Below are positions 36,607-48,774 of a DNA stretch of 64,000 nucleotides, in pieces; positions within the stretch are counted from its first letter, which is position 1; every line of letters starts with the position of its first letter. The notes beneath the pieces are model-generated. The model worked only from the letters and a program-made list of their open reading frames with translations. It did no database searches and was not told where the DNA came from. Position numbers and translations under genes: made by a program. This DNA is from Zygaena filipendulae (Eukaryota > Arthropoda > Insecta > Lepidoptera > Zygaenidae): contig OU015652.1 in the NCBI GenBank assembly GCA_907165275.2, positions 9,067,001 to 9,131,000 of the forward strand, given 5' to 3'.

Positions 36607-36709
36607 TGGATGTCATTCGCGGATGATATCCAATAACTGACCGTCATCGTCATGACGGTCACGTCAATGGCCACGAGGTGTGGATAACTTCCACGAATGA
36701 CATCCAAAC
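36607..36709. repeat. nested fold-back of about 100 bp
   Basis: The outer arms TGGATGTCATTCGCGGATG and AACTTCCACGAATGACATCC enclose inner arms TGACCGTCATCG and TCATGACGGTCA. GGCCGTCA follows outside. Probably a small MITE. Confidence 0.6.
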
Positions 36710-36724
36710 TGGCCGTCAATTTGG

Positions 36725-37126
36725 AGCTTAAGAAATTTGAAAGAAAACTTGAAGGTCTGCCTGTGGCAACACTCTGAACTGTTGCTGGCACCATGTCAAT
36801 ATCTGAAAGCAAAGTAATAAGGATTGTCATACTTTTATTTATACAAATTTATTGTTTTTTTTTTATTTTCATTTTAAATATACTTAAATAATTTGAAAAT
36901 GAAAGTTTTCAGTGACTTTAGATCTTTAAATGGCATGTTCATAAGCATCAACCTATAGTATCAGAATAAGTTGCAATAACATTATTATATTGAATTGGCT
37001 GTGTGTTGTAGGAAGATACATACCAAAGTTTTCTGATTTTCCATATGTACAAGGTTGCTCAATAAGTAGTACATATGAATGATCAATGTGGGGCTTCCTT
37101 GAGTATTTTTTAAGATCAGTCGCAAT
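36725..37126 (-). CDS. two possible exons of an unrecognised gene
   Basis: Minus-strand 37126-37024 follows TTTTTTTCAG, reads IATDLKKYSRKPHIDHSYVL then CTYGKSENFG, and ends at GTATGT. The next piece begins at 36802 after GCTTTCAG in the matching phase (DIDMVPATVQSVATGRPSSF) and stays open past 36725 into the fold-back at 36607. I do not recognise the protein. The two good splice borders and agreeing phase favour a real spliced gene or a transposon-borne gene; the lack of further exons is against it. Confidence 0.35.
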
Positions 37127-40091
37127 CTGAAAAAAAATTGACAAAGTAAAATAATTTTTTTCATAAAAGTTGACAAGACTGAATTTAAGTCAAATAGTAG
37201 CAGTGTTTGGCTGAATGAATGAGTTTTTATTCTAGTAATACCAGTTGCCCAAAATAATAATAATAATCACTTCACAACACAAACTACTAAATCCCACAGT
37301 AAGCTTGTGTAGAAAAAACCAATTAAACATGGTCTATACTACATATAAGTACATATGTAAAATATTATAGATATACAAATTACAAACAAACACACATACA
37401 TTGAATGCTGATATTGACATAAATGTGAGGTGCTCATTCACCGAGTCTTTTGTGTTTAATGTAAAAATGCAACGATTCTGAGAAACAATGCTTAGTTATG
37501 AGCTTCTGAATTATTACTCTCGAACGCTTGCGACGAATGAACACTTTTAGTTGACTATGAAAAATACTATGAATATTGAATATAGTTCGAAAGTATAGAT
37601 ACTTGATTCTAAGGAGGAGTTTGTTAGAGTCCCTGAAGAAATCTCTGTGGGAGTGAACAAACTTAGATAAGCGCCAAGTTTACTGGATAATTTACTGACA
37701 TCACTGTTCATGATGCCCTGAGAATTGATAAACTTGAGCCAATGTGTTTTTTTTTTCATCTTTACAAGGAAACCGGTCAAAAACGTTCTTTCGTAAACTG
37801 GTGCACGTGGGCACACAACAATTACGATACATTTTAAAAATACCAAATTCACCAAATTAGTGCATGCAAAGTGGCGAAACTTAATCGACGCAAGCACTTT
37901 ACAATAATAGAAAAACCGAAAACACTATTTATCTGGATTTAAGAGGCGTTTAGTAATCGACGCGAGCAGTTTCCATAAGAACAAAAGACCTAGGTAAGGT
38001 TTTGCGAGAGGGAGACTTGAGCGATTAATCGACGGATGCCATAAAGAAAAAATGGCCGCAGGCCGGGATTGGATTTCAATTTAAAAAAACTTTCAATGAA
38101 AGATAAATGTGACTTAGCTTTCTTTGCCTTCGAAAGAGGTAAATAAAAAATAAAAAATGAACGTCATAATCAAGGGTGATGGCGGGGGAAACGAAGCGGG
38201 AGAAGGGACAAAACGTCATGTTCAAAAGTAGCGCTGTCATGTCATTTACTAAGGTTGAAATTTTTTCCTTTGCCAGGCGTGCTGTTATTGAATAAGTAGA
38301 TGAAGAGATTGTTAATATGAAGAAACATTGTCATTGGCAAAATAAACGAAAAAAAATGTCATTGGCCCATTATTAAAGAAGAAGAAGAAGAAGACACACA
38401 TAAGTCTAGATAATTTGTGGTTGTCACAAGTCTACCTACCTATAACATTGAATTATTTTGTGCTAATCAAAATGAGTAAAAACATATCAGTTTTAGACAG
38501 TAATTATGTAGTGATATTGATGTAATTTATTCGAGGTGTTATATAATAAGGTAAGAATACCTATAATGTTAATAAAAAACAACACATACCTACCTACTTC
38601 ACCCAAAAATCGAATCCAAGTCCATTTTAGGATCTATTTAATATAATAATTTACCTAATAATACATTAATTATGGGTACTGGGTAGGTACGGTGTGAATG
38701 TTTATTTAGTTACCTATTTTGTAGGTATCAGTAGGTATTTACATTTAATTTACATAGGTACAGTGGTTTTACTCTTTGAGGTACAAGTTTGTGCTCCCTG
38801 CTGAACCAAGAACCTGCGGTGCGCGAATCAGACAATTAGCTAAATGCAGGCAATGCAGCAACCTCAGGCAGCAACCTATTTATTTCAAAGAAAAAATATC
38901 TATATATGTATAAAAATGAATTACCGTGCGTTGGTCTCACAAATACACGAAAATGGCTCGATCTATTTTAAATATTTTGTTGTGTTCTTAATAATTGTTA
39001 GGACATAGTATTATAGAAAATTATTGGATCCTGCAGGAACACCGAATCTTACGCGGGTCAAACCGCGGGGAACAGCTAGTACTTCTAAATTTAAAAGCAA
39101 AAGGTCACTGACTCATCTACTAAACACGAAATTTCGAAAACTACTTTTCCTTGCCCAAATTTTGCAGGTACCTACCTAGTTAGTTTATACAATAATATGT
39201 AGGTAGGACATCAAATAAGATTGGATTTCATGGATTTTCTGAGTGAACTCCCAAGTTAACACAAATGAAATCACAGGCTAAAAGTAATTTATACTATGTT
39301 TATGACTGTGTTTACAAATACTGCTTTAACATTTGCAATACATTTTATAGTAATAATTACATTACATTTAACCCTTTCATTGCCATTACCTCAGTCAGTG
39401 CAGTGGTTTGTTAGTTACATAATCTTATATTTCTGAACCCAGGATTATGTCTTTAGTAGATCATGATAGTATGGGGATGGTGGTGAAAGGGTTAAGAAAT
39501 AAACTTATTACATAAGCTACTCCTAAAATAAATTCCTTAATCAGTGTGAGTAGATGTAACATTTGACATTTAAATAAGTTCTGAAGAAATAGTTTTAGTT
39601 CTTTTTTTGAATAAACAACTTCCCATGGGGTGAGGAACCGCAGCTGCTACTGTAGATTATCGGACATTGTATACAGTGCAGGTGTGTAAACTATGTTAGA
39701 GCAATTTAGAATTTTTGTTGTTATTTATAGTTTGTGACTTGTATAGAGGTCGCCACATTACCTGAAAGCAAATCTATTTTCTATTACTTCTTAGGTATCA
39801 CAATATAGGTAACATAATATTCTAATATAGTTTTAGTAATGTTTTTTTATAAAAATGATATTTTTTAATGAGATTCCACATAATATGATGACCACAAATA
39901 CCAAACAAACTTATATTTTATTCTCTGTGGAATATCATTATTAAGGTACAGATTTTATTTGTAGACTAGAGTACCTACCTACAGATTTTTATTTCTAGGC
40001 TAGAGTACAGATTGCTACATGCTATAAACTGCTGCAAATTACTTGAATAACAATTCAATTGAAGTAACTTTTCAGCGAGTGATGTGACCGT
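37127..40091. other. gene-poor stretch with repeat relics
   Basis: 37245-37325 is a minus-strand SINE tail fragment (AATCCCACAGTAAGCTTGTG). 38396-38421 has one more copy of the TTC37/METTL1 upstream motif (ACACATAAGTCTAGATAATT). 38896-39080 is a Helitron-like element ending GAACAGCTAGT. 39370-39493 is a small MITE. A minus-strand frame of 116 codons at 37897-37547 resembles nothing I know. Confidence 0.5.
39370..39493. mobile_element. 124-bp MITE with AACCCTTTCA ends
   Basis: The termini are AACCCTTTCATTGCC and TGGTGAAAGGGTT, flanked by TTA-like sequence. The interior (GTGCAGTGGTTTGTTAG, TAGTAGATCATGATAGTATG) is shared with 11846-11950. Confidence 0.6.
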
Positions 40092-40382
40092 GTGGCAAAC
40101 TTTTATTGTCATTTAGTTGCACAAAGCGTTAATTGCCGCAATAGCTGTGCGTCTTGTTTTGACGTCGCGTCGCCGCCCACGTGCGTCCACCACTCGCGAT
40201 CGGCCAACGCGCGGCAGTCTACCGCCGGCGCCGGCACAGGCACCCGCTCGCCCGCCGTGCTATACACTCTGACGCGCACAGTAAAACAATTAAACTCATG
40301 AAAGAAACTCTATTGGTGATTCTCATCTGTGACCATAAATACTTTCATGTTCCTTGATGGGTTTAGTGGTTTTTAGTTTACT
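40071..40382 (+). promoter_or_regulatory. CpG-rich probable promoter / 5' UTR
   Basis: A GC-rich island (GACGTCGCGTCGCCGCCCAC, GGCGCCGGCACAGGC) in AT-rich surroundings, ending about 90 bp before the ATG at 40383. It is open in more than one frame but shows no family likeness, so it is read as leader sequence. Confidence 0.35.
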
Positions 40383-40691
40383 ATGAAGAAACAAGATTCA
40401 CAGTGTAATTTCGATAGAAGTGGACGTGGGTCAAGGCCGGCTATATTATTTACCGATAGTGTTTCGTCAGATGAAGGCCAAGACACGGAGAGGTTGCTGT
40501 GTTCACAGCTGCCTCCAGTGGCAATATCGGCGGCTAACCCGCGTCGCCAATCGTTGACGGCACCACCCTCACCGACGGATTCCCGCAAGAAACGCGACCC
40601 CACTCGCCACCATACTAATTATATGAACCATTTACAACATCTTATTCATTGGAGAGATATTTGGGGCAGTGAACCTCATAAGACAGATGAG
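40383..40691 (+). CDS. unassigned first coding exon, 103 codons
   Basis: ATG at 40383 runs 103 codons to GATGAG followed by a GTATAT donor in phase 0. The product is polar and Ser/Pro-rich (RQSLTAPPSPTDSRKKRD), then HHTNYMNHLQHLIHWRDIWG, the kind of cytosolic tail often found at the N-terminus of channels, transporters or scaffolds. I do not recognise it. Its phase would allow splicing to 53529 in Kidins220 as an alternative first exon, but no link is shown; it may belong to a separate gene. Confidence 0.45.
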
Positions 40692-41156
40692 GTATATACA
40701 TATAAAATTTATTAATGTATCGATAGTAAGTAGTAAGTAGTAACCATTGATGTCACAAAACCAACAACTTGCCTCAAACTCGGTAAAAGATTGTCTTTTT
40801 TGTCGTTTCCTATTCCAATCCTTATAATATGTATCATTCTCTGGGCGATGTAGGTAGCTACTAGCTAGCATTGTTCTAAGAAGGGCCTAGATGGCGTCAT
40901 CTCTAATACTACATGTGGTAGGCCATCATTCTTAGCAATGGTTTTTTAGCTTGTTGAACAGCATAGCAAAAGTACCCTCAGGATTATCTTCAGTTTATTT
41001 TCCTTAGTCAAAGACAACAAAGGGGGCTGCTGTAGAGCGAGTCCGTGTCAAGTAATTTTACTGTTGGTATTTTACAGATAGGTAGATAGCATTGTTATAT
41101 TTTGTTAGTTTTGTGTTTTGACATTTGATACATATTTAATTAATCAATAAAGTTGA

Positions 41157-41265
41157 GTACAGTCAATATCAAAAATATGTAAACACTTCTGTTAGTCTTA
41201 TTGTTATTGCAATAAAGTTCAACGACAGTGGGAAATGATTACGTTGTCTGATGCTGTTTAGTTTA
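41157..41265. mobile_element. MITE related to the one at 11148-11260
   Basis: GTACAGTCAATATCAAAAAT, ATGTAAACACTTCTGTTAGT and AAGTTCAACGAC match the rotatin-intron copy. The right end is degraded. Confidence 0.55.
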
Positions 41266-42301
41266 ATGGTTGACCTGTAAAAATGACCTAAATCTGGTAA
41301 TATTCGTTGCAGAACCGGTTCAAAGGTTTTTCCATTTGCTGCTAACTTGAATTAAAGTTTTTATTCCTTTTGTCAAAATAGTGTAAACCTAGGTAGGGAG
41401 ACTACTTAGGTAGGTACTTAGGTAGGGAGGTACTTAGGTTACATACGTTATACGAAAAACTGACAATATTCACAAGAAAAAATAAACTCGTTGATTAATT
41501 ACCTCAATCGAGTTTTTTTACCTGCTGTTTAATACTGGCTTGACCTCGAATCCGGTTGCCGCGTAACTAAAGGTAGAATTGATATTATTGTGTAAATAAA
41601 TACACCGCCAGAACGATTTTAAATTGACGTGAATTACCAGCTCAAGTTGCACGATAGATACAAATAATATGGAAACCACACAATCGTCAAAAAGAGCCAT
41701 AAAATTATTTAATTTTGACAATGGCATCTCAATGTTGAATTTTCTCTATCGGGCATTGAAAGAGAAACCAATAAAGTATAAACAGAAACATATTATTATG
41801 ATTATGCAGGCAAAAAAACTATGTGTGAATTGTATGAGTCATAGCGCGAGCGGCGACATGACAATACGCAAACATAATAAAACATGATGGTATCACTTGA
41901 AACTATAATGAAACCGAATAACGAGACGAGCTGCGAGTTCTCGAATAAATAATGACAATCATAGACATATTGTATTTGATGACACTTAAGAATTGAGACC
42001 ATTTCAGCAACTCTTGGCATGTAAAAAGTAGTTAAATAAGTTCATATAATATGCCATTTGAACATCAGCATCGCGATTTTTAACATCGTAGGCTGATTGT
42101 TTTTCTGAAAATCGACACATTACATTCGACAAAATTGCTTACAAAGATATGGAAGGACAATAGACGATTTGGCCATTACAAAACGATGCTTACACAGTTT
42201 TAATACTTATCGTAGTTTTCCAACCAGAGGTGCGGTTCGTTCACGTAATGACTCTATACTTGCCGTAAAAAGCCACGTCATTTCATCCATAATGGCCTGC
42301 C

Positions 42302-42740
42302 AATCCTACTAATACCTATAATAGTTTAGTACTATAAATGTGCAAGTTTGTGTATGTTTGTTAGGTCCTCGAAACACGCATAATCGGAAGCACAAAAATA
42401 TAATACATACTAACTAGTATGTTCTGAATATTAAGAACCTTTATTATAATTATTATTTATGTTGTAATTTTTATATTGGGAGTTCCCTAGGGAATTTTGA
42501 AATTCGCGCGGATACGAATACGCGGAGCACAGCTAATTATTACCTATACTAATATTATAAAGACTAAAGAGGTAAAGTTTGTGAATTGTGAGTTTGTGAC
42601 GTTGTAGGGGGTAATCTCTGGATCTCCTGAACAGATTTTGAAAATTCTTTCACTTATAAGAAGCTACGATAGTCCTGAGTGACAAAGCGTACTTTTTATC
42701 CCGAAATTCCCACGGGAACTCCCAAATAGGCTATTCCACT
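42302..42740 (+). mobile_element. two Helitron-like relics in tandem
   Basis: 42302-42537 runs from AATCCTACTAATACC to CGCGGAGCACAGCTAA. 42545-42730 is a second-subfamily copy (CTAATATTATAAAG, GGGGTAATCTCTGGATC, CCTGAGTGAC) truncated after CACGGGAACTCCC. Confidence 0.65.
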
Positions 42741-43175
42741 GTTGTTGAAAATTTGAAATGTTGATATCCAATAATTACACTCGAAAATACCATGGATAAG
42801 CATAACATAAGCGAAATAATCAATAGATTTGTTTAAAAAAATAAAATAGTTATAAACTGTTTAATTTTGACTATGTCTGTCTCTTTCTAAAACGGAGTTG
42901 TATATAACGGTTGTAGGGCGCTAAAAGCCGAGTGACGTCACTAGGACTGTAGCGCTTTCCTTGTCTAACTTGAACTTTAAAAAAAAACATATCTCTGAAA
43001 GCACAAAAGATAATACTACTAATACATAAAGGTTTATGAAATAATAATAAAAAATAAACACTATAATCCCTATTACCGCGGGTGACGGCAAATAACTTAT
43101 AGACAGTGGTAGCTTATAATTATCTACATGTTAGATGTTGGCACGAACAGAACTATTGATTATTAACTTCAGTTG

Positions 43176-43341
43176 GGGTAGCATGAATTTTTTCGCTCTC
43201 GTCTGTCGATATCGTCCTAATGTCAAAGCGTTTTTTTATAATATGGAAAATGAACGACACTGCATAGATGGCGTTGTTCATTTTCCATACAAAAAAACGC
43301 TCGATATCGAAAGGACGAGAGCGAAGAAATTCGTGCTCCCT
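43176..43341. repeat. long hairpin, arms about 75-80 bp
   Basis: GAATTTTTTCGCTCTCGTC, GTTTTTTTATAATATGG and AAAATGAACGAC on the left pair with GTTGTTCATTTTCCATAC, AAAAAAACGCTCGATATCG and GGACGAGAGCGAAGAAATTC on the right around a ~10-nt loop. Fold-back MITE without coding capacity. Confidence 0.75.
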
Positions 43342-43735
43342 CCACAGGTCATTTGAATCATGATCATCCATCCAGTTTAAATGTTTCCGTATAGGTTGTC
43401 GTGTATTCTACCAAACATCAGGAGGCAGGTTTAATTGAGTATTAGTTTACTTCCATTAAATTCATTTTGGAAAAATAAATAAAATAATTCAAATTGCAAT
43501 TTATTGTTTGAAATGAGACTAACTGAGTGAAATCAATCAACAAACACACTTTAATTCTATTTAGATAGGTAACATTGTAGTTTTATTGGTACGATTTAAT
43601 TAAAGTGCCCTAATAAAAGAAACATAATATTAGACCACAGAATAAATCCTACCTCTAGATATATTAGAGAGTCTAATGATAAGACAAACAAGATGAAGTA
43701 AGGTAAGTTCGCGCGACGTTCGTAAGGAACTCAAA

Positions 43736-44173
43736 TAACTTCCTATTCGCCACCGTACTACTCTAATCCTTTTTCTACTGTTTAATATCCCTCATAGCCC
43801 GACTTCCCCTTCCTACCTGCGAGAACATTTTTCCTTATATCGACCACCTGATGCTGTCTGCAGATCACACCTCAAAATACGCCTATCTGTACTGTACCTA
43901 CCTGGCAATTCAAACAGAACAAAATTCTTTTCTTCTTCTTTCTCTTTCCGCACTGCCAGCGCCCTGGACGAGATTTCTACGACGCCCCCTAACTGCAAAG
44001 GCCTGCGGCGCCCTTCTATGTCCGACGCCCTGGGCGGTCGCCCCACCGTGCCCTTCCCTAACGCTGCTACTGTCTCTGCATGTCTCTGCCACATTAAATT
44101 CGTGACTGGAGGACTACGTATCTCCTCATTTAAAAAACGAGTCAAGGAACACTATCTGTCACTACCTGTGTAG
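43736..44173 (+). pseudogene. possible LINE open-frame C-terminus
   Basis: One frame is open from about 43736 to the stop at 44171. It ends RTKFFSSSFSFRTASALDEI then FKKRVKEHYLSLPV, reminiscent of the tail of non-LTR retrotransposon proteins. An AT-rich tail with TGCCAATGACAATGTG follows; a similar tail lies at 62010-62060. The resemblance is weak. Confidence 0.3.
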
Positions 44174-44671
44174 TTTTTTTTTTATTAAATGGCAACTTTT
44201 AAATAATTGTGCCAATGACAATGTGTGACTTGATAGACAAAGCAACGCGATTGAAGTAAAAAAAAATTCGATATATTTTGAAATCATGAGATTTCCAAAA
44301 TAAAATAAAGAGCTAAGTAATTAAAAATTATTTACACACCTATATCTACTATAATCAACAATATACAACCAAATAAATTTATAAATTATACAAACAACAT
44401 AAGTGGACTATTAGTTTAAAGGTATTGTATAATTATGTATTGTCATTACATTATACATACATATCTAGTCAGGTAATGTTAATATTATTATTATTATTTT
44501 TCGTTTTATTATTTTTGTAGCTAACTATATTGTATATTAACGGTCTTTTTGCTAGAGGTAATGTTTTCAAGCCCACCTTAAGCTGATAAATAATAGAGCT
44601 GTATTAGTACTAATGTAGGTAATAAATAATACAGTCAAAGAAAATCAAACTGAAAAACTAAATTTTACCAA

Positions 44672-45612
44672 AAAAGTAAAAACCGACTTCCAAAACACAA
44701 AACTAAAAAGCTCAAAATAACAAATTTAAATACACGAAATATTATTATTGGTTTGTGCTACCACTGATCGGTTTGAATTCGGTGACAAGCCCGCTTGTGT
44801 CTGCCCACTTTGGGTTGCTCTGCTCACTACGAGCTCGTGGCGGGAGTGGACTTAGCCCGTCTACACATCTACTCCACATTTAGCTTGTCACCGACTTGAA
44901 ACCAATGAGTGGTAGCACAAACCAATAATAATAATTCGTGGATTTATGTCTTTTGAATTAAGTCGATATTTTGTGTTGATGTGTTTTCAGTGGGTTGGTT
45001 TGTAATTTATCTAAGTTACAATAGCCTAATGTCAACTGCTCATCACCTTTTACAAAATATTGCTTTTCCCGATGCAGGGACGTTAATTTTTGAGGAGTTA
45101 TCCTGGTAGATTACCATCAGTTCCACTTCACCATATACATTGTGACGAGCATAAATTGTTTAGAAAACAAATTAAAGTTAACGAATTGTAACCTGTGAAA
45201 TACCTATTATTGAGTAGTTCCGATGACCATCTGTGGTCTTCATCATCAGTTCTACTTCTTAAAATTTTGCTTTTCAAAAGCAAATGAATAATTTTTGAAG
45301 AGTTCCCTCGATTTCTCCAAGATCTCATCATCAGATCCCGACTTGGTGACAATGGGACCTAAGTTGCAGCATACCCTTTCAAACGAAAAAAGAATTATCA
45401 AAATCGGTTCACGCAGTCAAGAGTTATGAAGTAACAAACATAAAAAAAAACATACGCGTCGAATTGAGAACCTCCTCCTTTTTGGGAAGTCGGTTAAAAA
45501 GAATTTTCAAAATTGGTTCACGCAGTCAAGAGTTATGAGGTAACAAACATAAAAAAAAAACATACGCGTCGAATTGAGAACCTCCTCCTTTTTGGGAAGT
45601 CGGTTAAAAATG
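44672..45612. mobile_element. fold-back TIR element, second copy, with duplicated terminus
   Basis: Starts AAAAACCGACTTCCAAAAC and follows the order of 21062-22055. The hairpin part is more diverged. Its right end (CACGCAGTCAAGAGTTATG to GGGAAGTCGGTT) occurs twice in tandem, ending at 45494 and 45607. Confidence 0.75.
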
Positions 45613-46616
45613 TAAGGGTCTATTCGCCAAAAATATTTTCAATGATTTTTCTACTATTACAATTTACACCCCCCTAGGGAATAATAGGTAATCCACTTCA
45701 CAACACACAGATGTACGTACTTGATCCCACATAATGCTTAAATACATTCCGATGGTAATAAATTGAAATATCACTGCTTTTGTTTCCTAATCTCGATATG
45801 GGATTAAAAACTGTTATCAATCACGCACGAGACTTATGAACAACTGTGAGTATAGTTATATTTATGTACATATAATACACAGTTTGTATAGTTAAATACT
45901 TGAGATACGATAAAACGACTGATAATATTAAATGGGTGTGTGACCCGTAGGTGTTGTCGCCACTATAAAAAACTACCGGCTCAGCTTTATTTACCTAAAA
46001 TCTATGCCATGGTCAGTTCTTCACTAAATTAATTTCTTTCTGATATAATTAGGTATACGCACGTATCATATAAAACTGTATAATATGGTTAATGGATGAA
46101 TGGTATTTATTTTATGGATGGTATGGATGTTCTTTTATTCCGAAATAAAGAAATTATTATTATTGTATCGTTACTTACTATTCGTCATAATATTATATTG
46201 TGATTTGATATTGAGACGTTAAAGTTTAAATTTAGCTTATGATAGTCTATTGCTCCCTCTACGCCTTAGTAGAGGCTCTTACGTAGTACGTACGTAACTC
46301 TTCGTGGGTACAGGAACAAAAATGTTTCAAATTTGTAAACTAAAATATACACACCGCCCACGGCGCCCACCCTTCTCGGGATATTTTAACGTTATCCTTA
46401 TCACTCTCGGCAAAAATTTAATTTATTAAAGTGGATTGGCATTGGTTGGCATTTTTTGCCATTTGAACAGATCGTTTTACGTATAGGTACTCAAAAACAT
46501 TTTAACAGTTTCTTTTAGTCTAATAAAAAAAATGCTAGATGAAAGACCGTGTAACGGCCAATCTGAGTTCCATTGCTGGCTAGGAGAAAAAGATTTCCAA
46601 CTGTGCAACAATATAA

Positions 46617-47225
46617 TAGTACATTGTTATCCTAGGGGTGAAAGTAACTTATTTAGTCCCGAGACGGGGTTTCGCTAATAGATCGAGGGACTAAATAAGT
46701 CTTTCTCCCGAGGATAACACTGTGCTTTTCATTACGAATGCAAGGAAAGTCAAAATAAAAATAGGAATTAGCTAAAGAAAAAATGAGTGAAGATCGGATA
46801 GTCGCTTGACGCTTTCCCACCTATTTCTTTTTCTTTGGCCGGCTAGCTATTCAGCCAGTATTTTTTATTTACATTGTGGCGACCTAAATTATAATAAAGG
46901 CATCTAAAAAAATATTTTCTTTAATTAAGTATTAATTAAAGAAAATAAAAAAATATAAATAGGAATTAGCTTAAGAAAAAGTGAGTGAATTTTATTTTAA
47001 TTATAATACCTACTTAAACTTTACGTTATTTCAATTTTACATCGCGCTGGCTGTATAGAAAGTTGAAACATGGTTCAATAGAAATGTGAAAATAGACCTA
47101 ATATTTTTTTTATAATTTGACAGTTTTCAGTTGAAAGCGATTCTCCCTAGGGCTGAAAAGGGTTACTTTCAACCCGCTTCTCAGGCAACTTCAGACCTAC
47201 TTTCCGAGTATGAGTAATGAAAAAT
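46617..47225 (-). mobile_element. E1 repeat, copy 4, minus strand
   Basis: Reverse-complement match to the E1 units. Its core has the same orientation as copy 3, both TTATTTAGTCCC arms are present, and the ~24-bp GGCGCC hairpin of the other copies is missing (CTAATAGATCGAGGGACTAA on the plus strand). Confidence 0.8.
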
Positions 47226-47429
47226 ATATTATGCAATTGGACAGTGTGCTTTTCTCTGATTACCTACTCAAGAATAGCATTGACTTCTCGATTAACGCCA
47301 GGGCGTTTGCAGACGCCCAAAAGAGAAGTTCAGAGCCTGCGTAGTTGTGGTTGTTCACAATGATATTATGTTGTTTAGCAAACTGTCGATTGCAGGGTAG
47401 TTTTCGGGGTATGAAAATCAAAATTTTAT

Positions 47430-47678
47430 TTAGTCCGTCAGTTAAATAATAGACATGTATTTTTTGTTTTTTCCAAATTATTGAAAAAATACTAAGATAA
47501 AACGCGTTAAAGTTTAGGAGTGGGGGGGTTCTTTACGTCATAACATGCTATAAACTGTACTCTGTAGCACGGCGTGACGTTACGCGACATTTCGACTTAA
47601 TGTGATCTCCGTTATTTTTTCATTATTTACGTAAAAATACGTGTTCAATATTTTTTATTAATCTACAAGACGGACTAC
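47430..47678 (+). mobile_element. MITE with TTAGTCCGTC termini (copy 4)
   Basis: TTAGTCCGTC at 47430 and GACGGACTA at 47669. The internal order matches 4574-4836 (CGCGTTAAAGTTTAGG, CTCCGTTATTTTTT). Confidence 0.75.
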
Positions 47679-47784
47679 TAAAATTTGGTTGACAAGCCCA
47701 TTGTGGTGGCATTTCTTACGAAGCACGTACGAAGTTAGTAGGTACTCTTCGACGGAGGAAGTGTAAATATGCTCAAAAGTATGA

Positions 47785-48110
47785 ACTGTAAGAACCACAT
47801 GTAATCCTATTTGCCCCATTTATTGGGGACGATTTTGTTTTAATGCACGACAATACGCGGGCACGTCATCGTCATGTCGCTAGAAATGTCACAGAATGTA
47901 ATGACGACGCACCGTCAGTAGGTATAGCACAACTGATCATAGCGAGCTTTAGACCACGTTTGGAGCAAACTAAAAAAACAGGTGATCGCACTTCCAATTT
48001 CTACTAATGGGCAAATATTCCTGTATCAGTAAGGAATATCATGGAAGGACAAAATCAAAATCGTTCCCAAGATGAGGTGATAAGGGCCAAAGGATGTATT
48101 TAACACCCAC
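47785..48110 (+). pseudogene. Tc1/mariner-type transposase relic
   Basis: The frame reads ILFAPFIGDDFVLMHDNTRA, the second-aspartate region typical of Tc1/mariner transposases, then HRHVARNVTE. After a stop it continues WANIPVSVRNIMEGQNQNR and DEVIRAKGCI, the family C-terminus. The N-terminal half and termini are gone. Confidence 0.7.
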
Positions 48111-48425
48111 TAACTATTAGAGGCAATATGATTTGTCGTTTCTGTTGTTTTTTTCGAAAACATCCAAAAAGAGCTCACTCCCTGCGCTTTTATTACAAAC
48201 ATCCGCACAGTTAGCTTCAAAATCGACTCAAAACATTTCGCTATTGGATATTTGAATTCTAACATCACGGTAGATTCTACGTTATTCATTTTCGTGTTTT
48301 GCTACGCCATCTGTGATTATCTATCAATATCGCTTCTTTTTCTTGTGCATGCACACCTTTGCATCTGCGTTAACGTCTTAGTTAATAGCTGTAAATGACG
48401 TAAGAGGGCGTTTAATACTATTTTG

Positions 48426-48560
48426 ACTTTTATAAAACCTGTTCCCCACGGTAATTTCAGAGTTCCCGCGCGAATCCCGTGTTACAAAATAGCCTATGTC
48501 ACTCAGGAATAATTTAGCATTTTAATGGTGAAAGAATTTTCAAAATCGGTTCAGTAGATT
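48426..48560 (-). mobile_element. Helitron-like relic
   Basis: Plus-strand CCTGTTCCCCACGGTAATTT, AGAGTTCCCGCGCGAATCC and TTTTCAAAATCGGTTCAGTA mark a minus-strand copy with a degraded terminus. Confidence 0.6.
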
Positions 48561-48774
48561 AACCCCCTTCAACCTCACAAACACAATAATTCTGGCCCCA
48601 GAATTTGAAAATAGCTAATTAAATGTAAACTATTGTGGTTAATCTCACAAATTGCTATTTTTATTGTATGAATACGACCTCAATCAGTCGAGTCGTTCAC
48701 AAATTACCGTACGCACCAACGATTTCCTTATATTATCATAATTAATATTGTTATGTATGTAATACCTACCTATT

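Noticed and set aside
37547..37897. 116-codon minus-strand frame as a gene
   Set aside because: No family likeness, a low-complexity hydrophobic end, and its possible donor does not fit the phase of the exon at 37126.
43813..44145. 110-codon minus-strand frame
   Set aside because: Opposite strand of the LINE-like relic, which has the better (though weak) protein resemblance.
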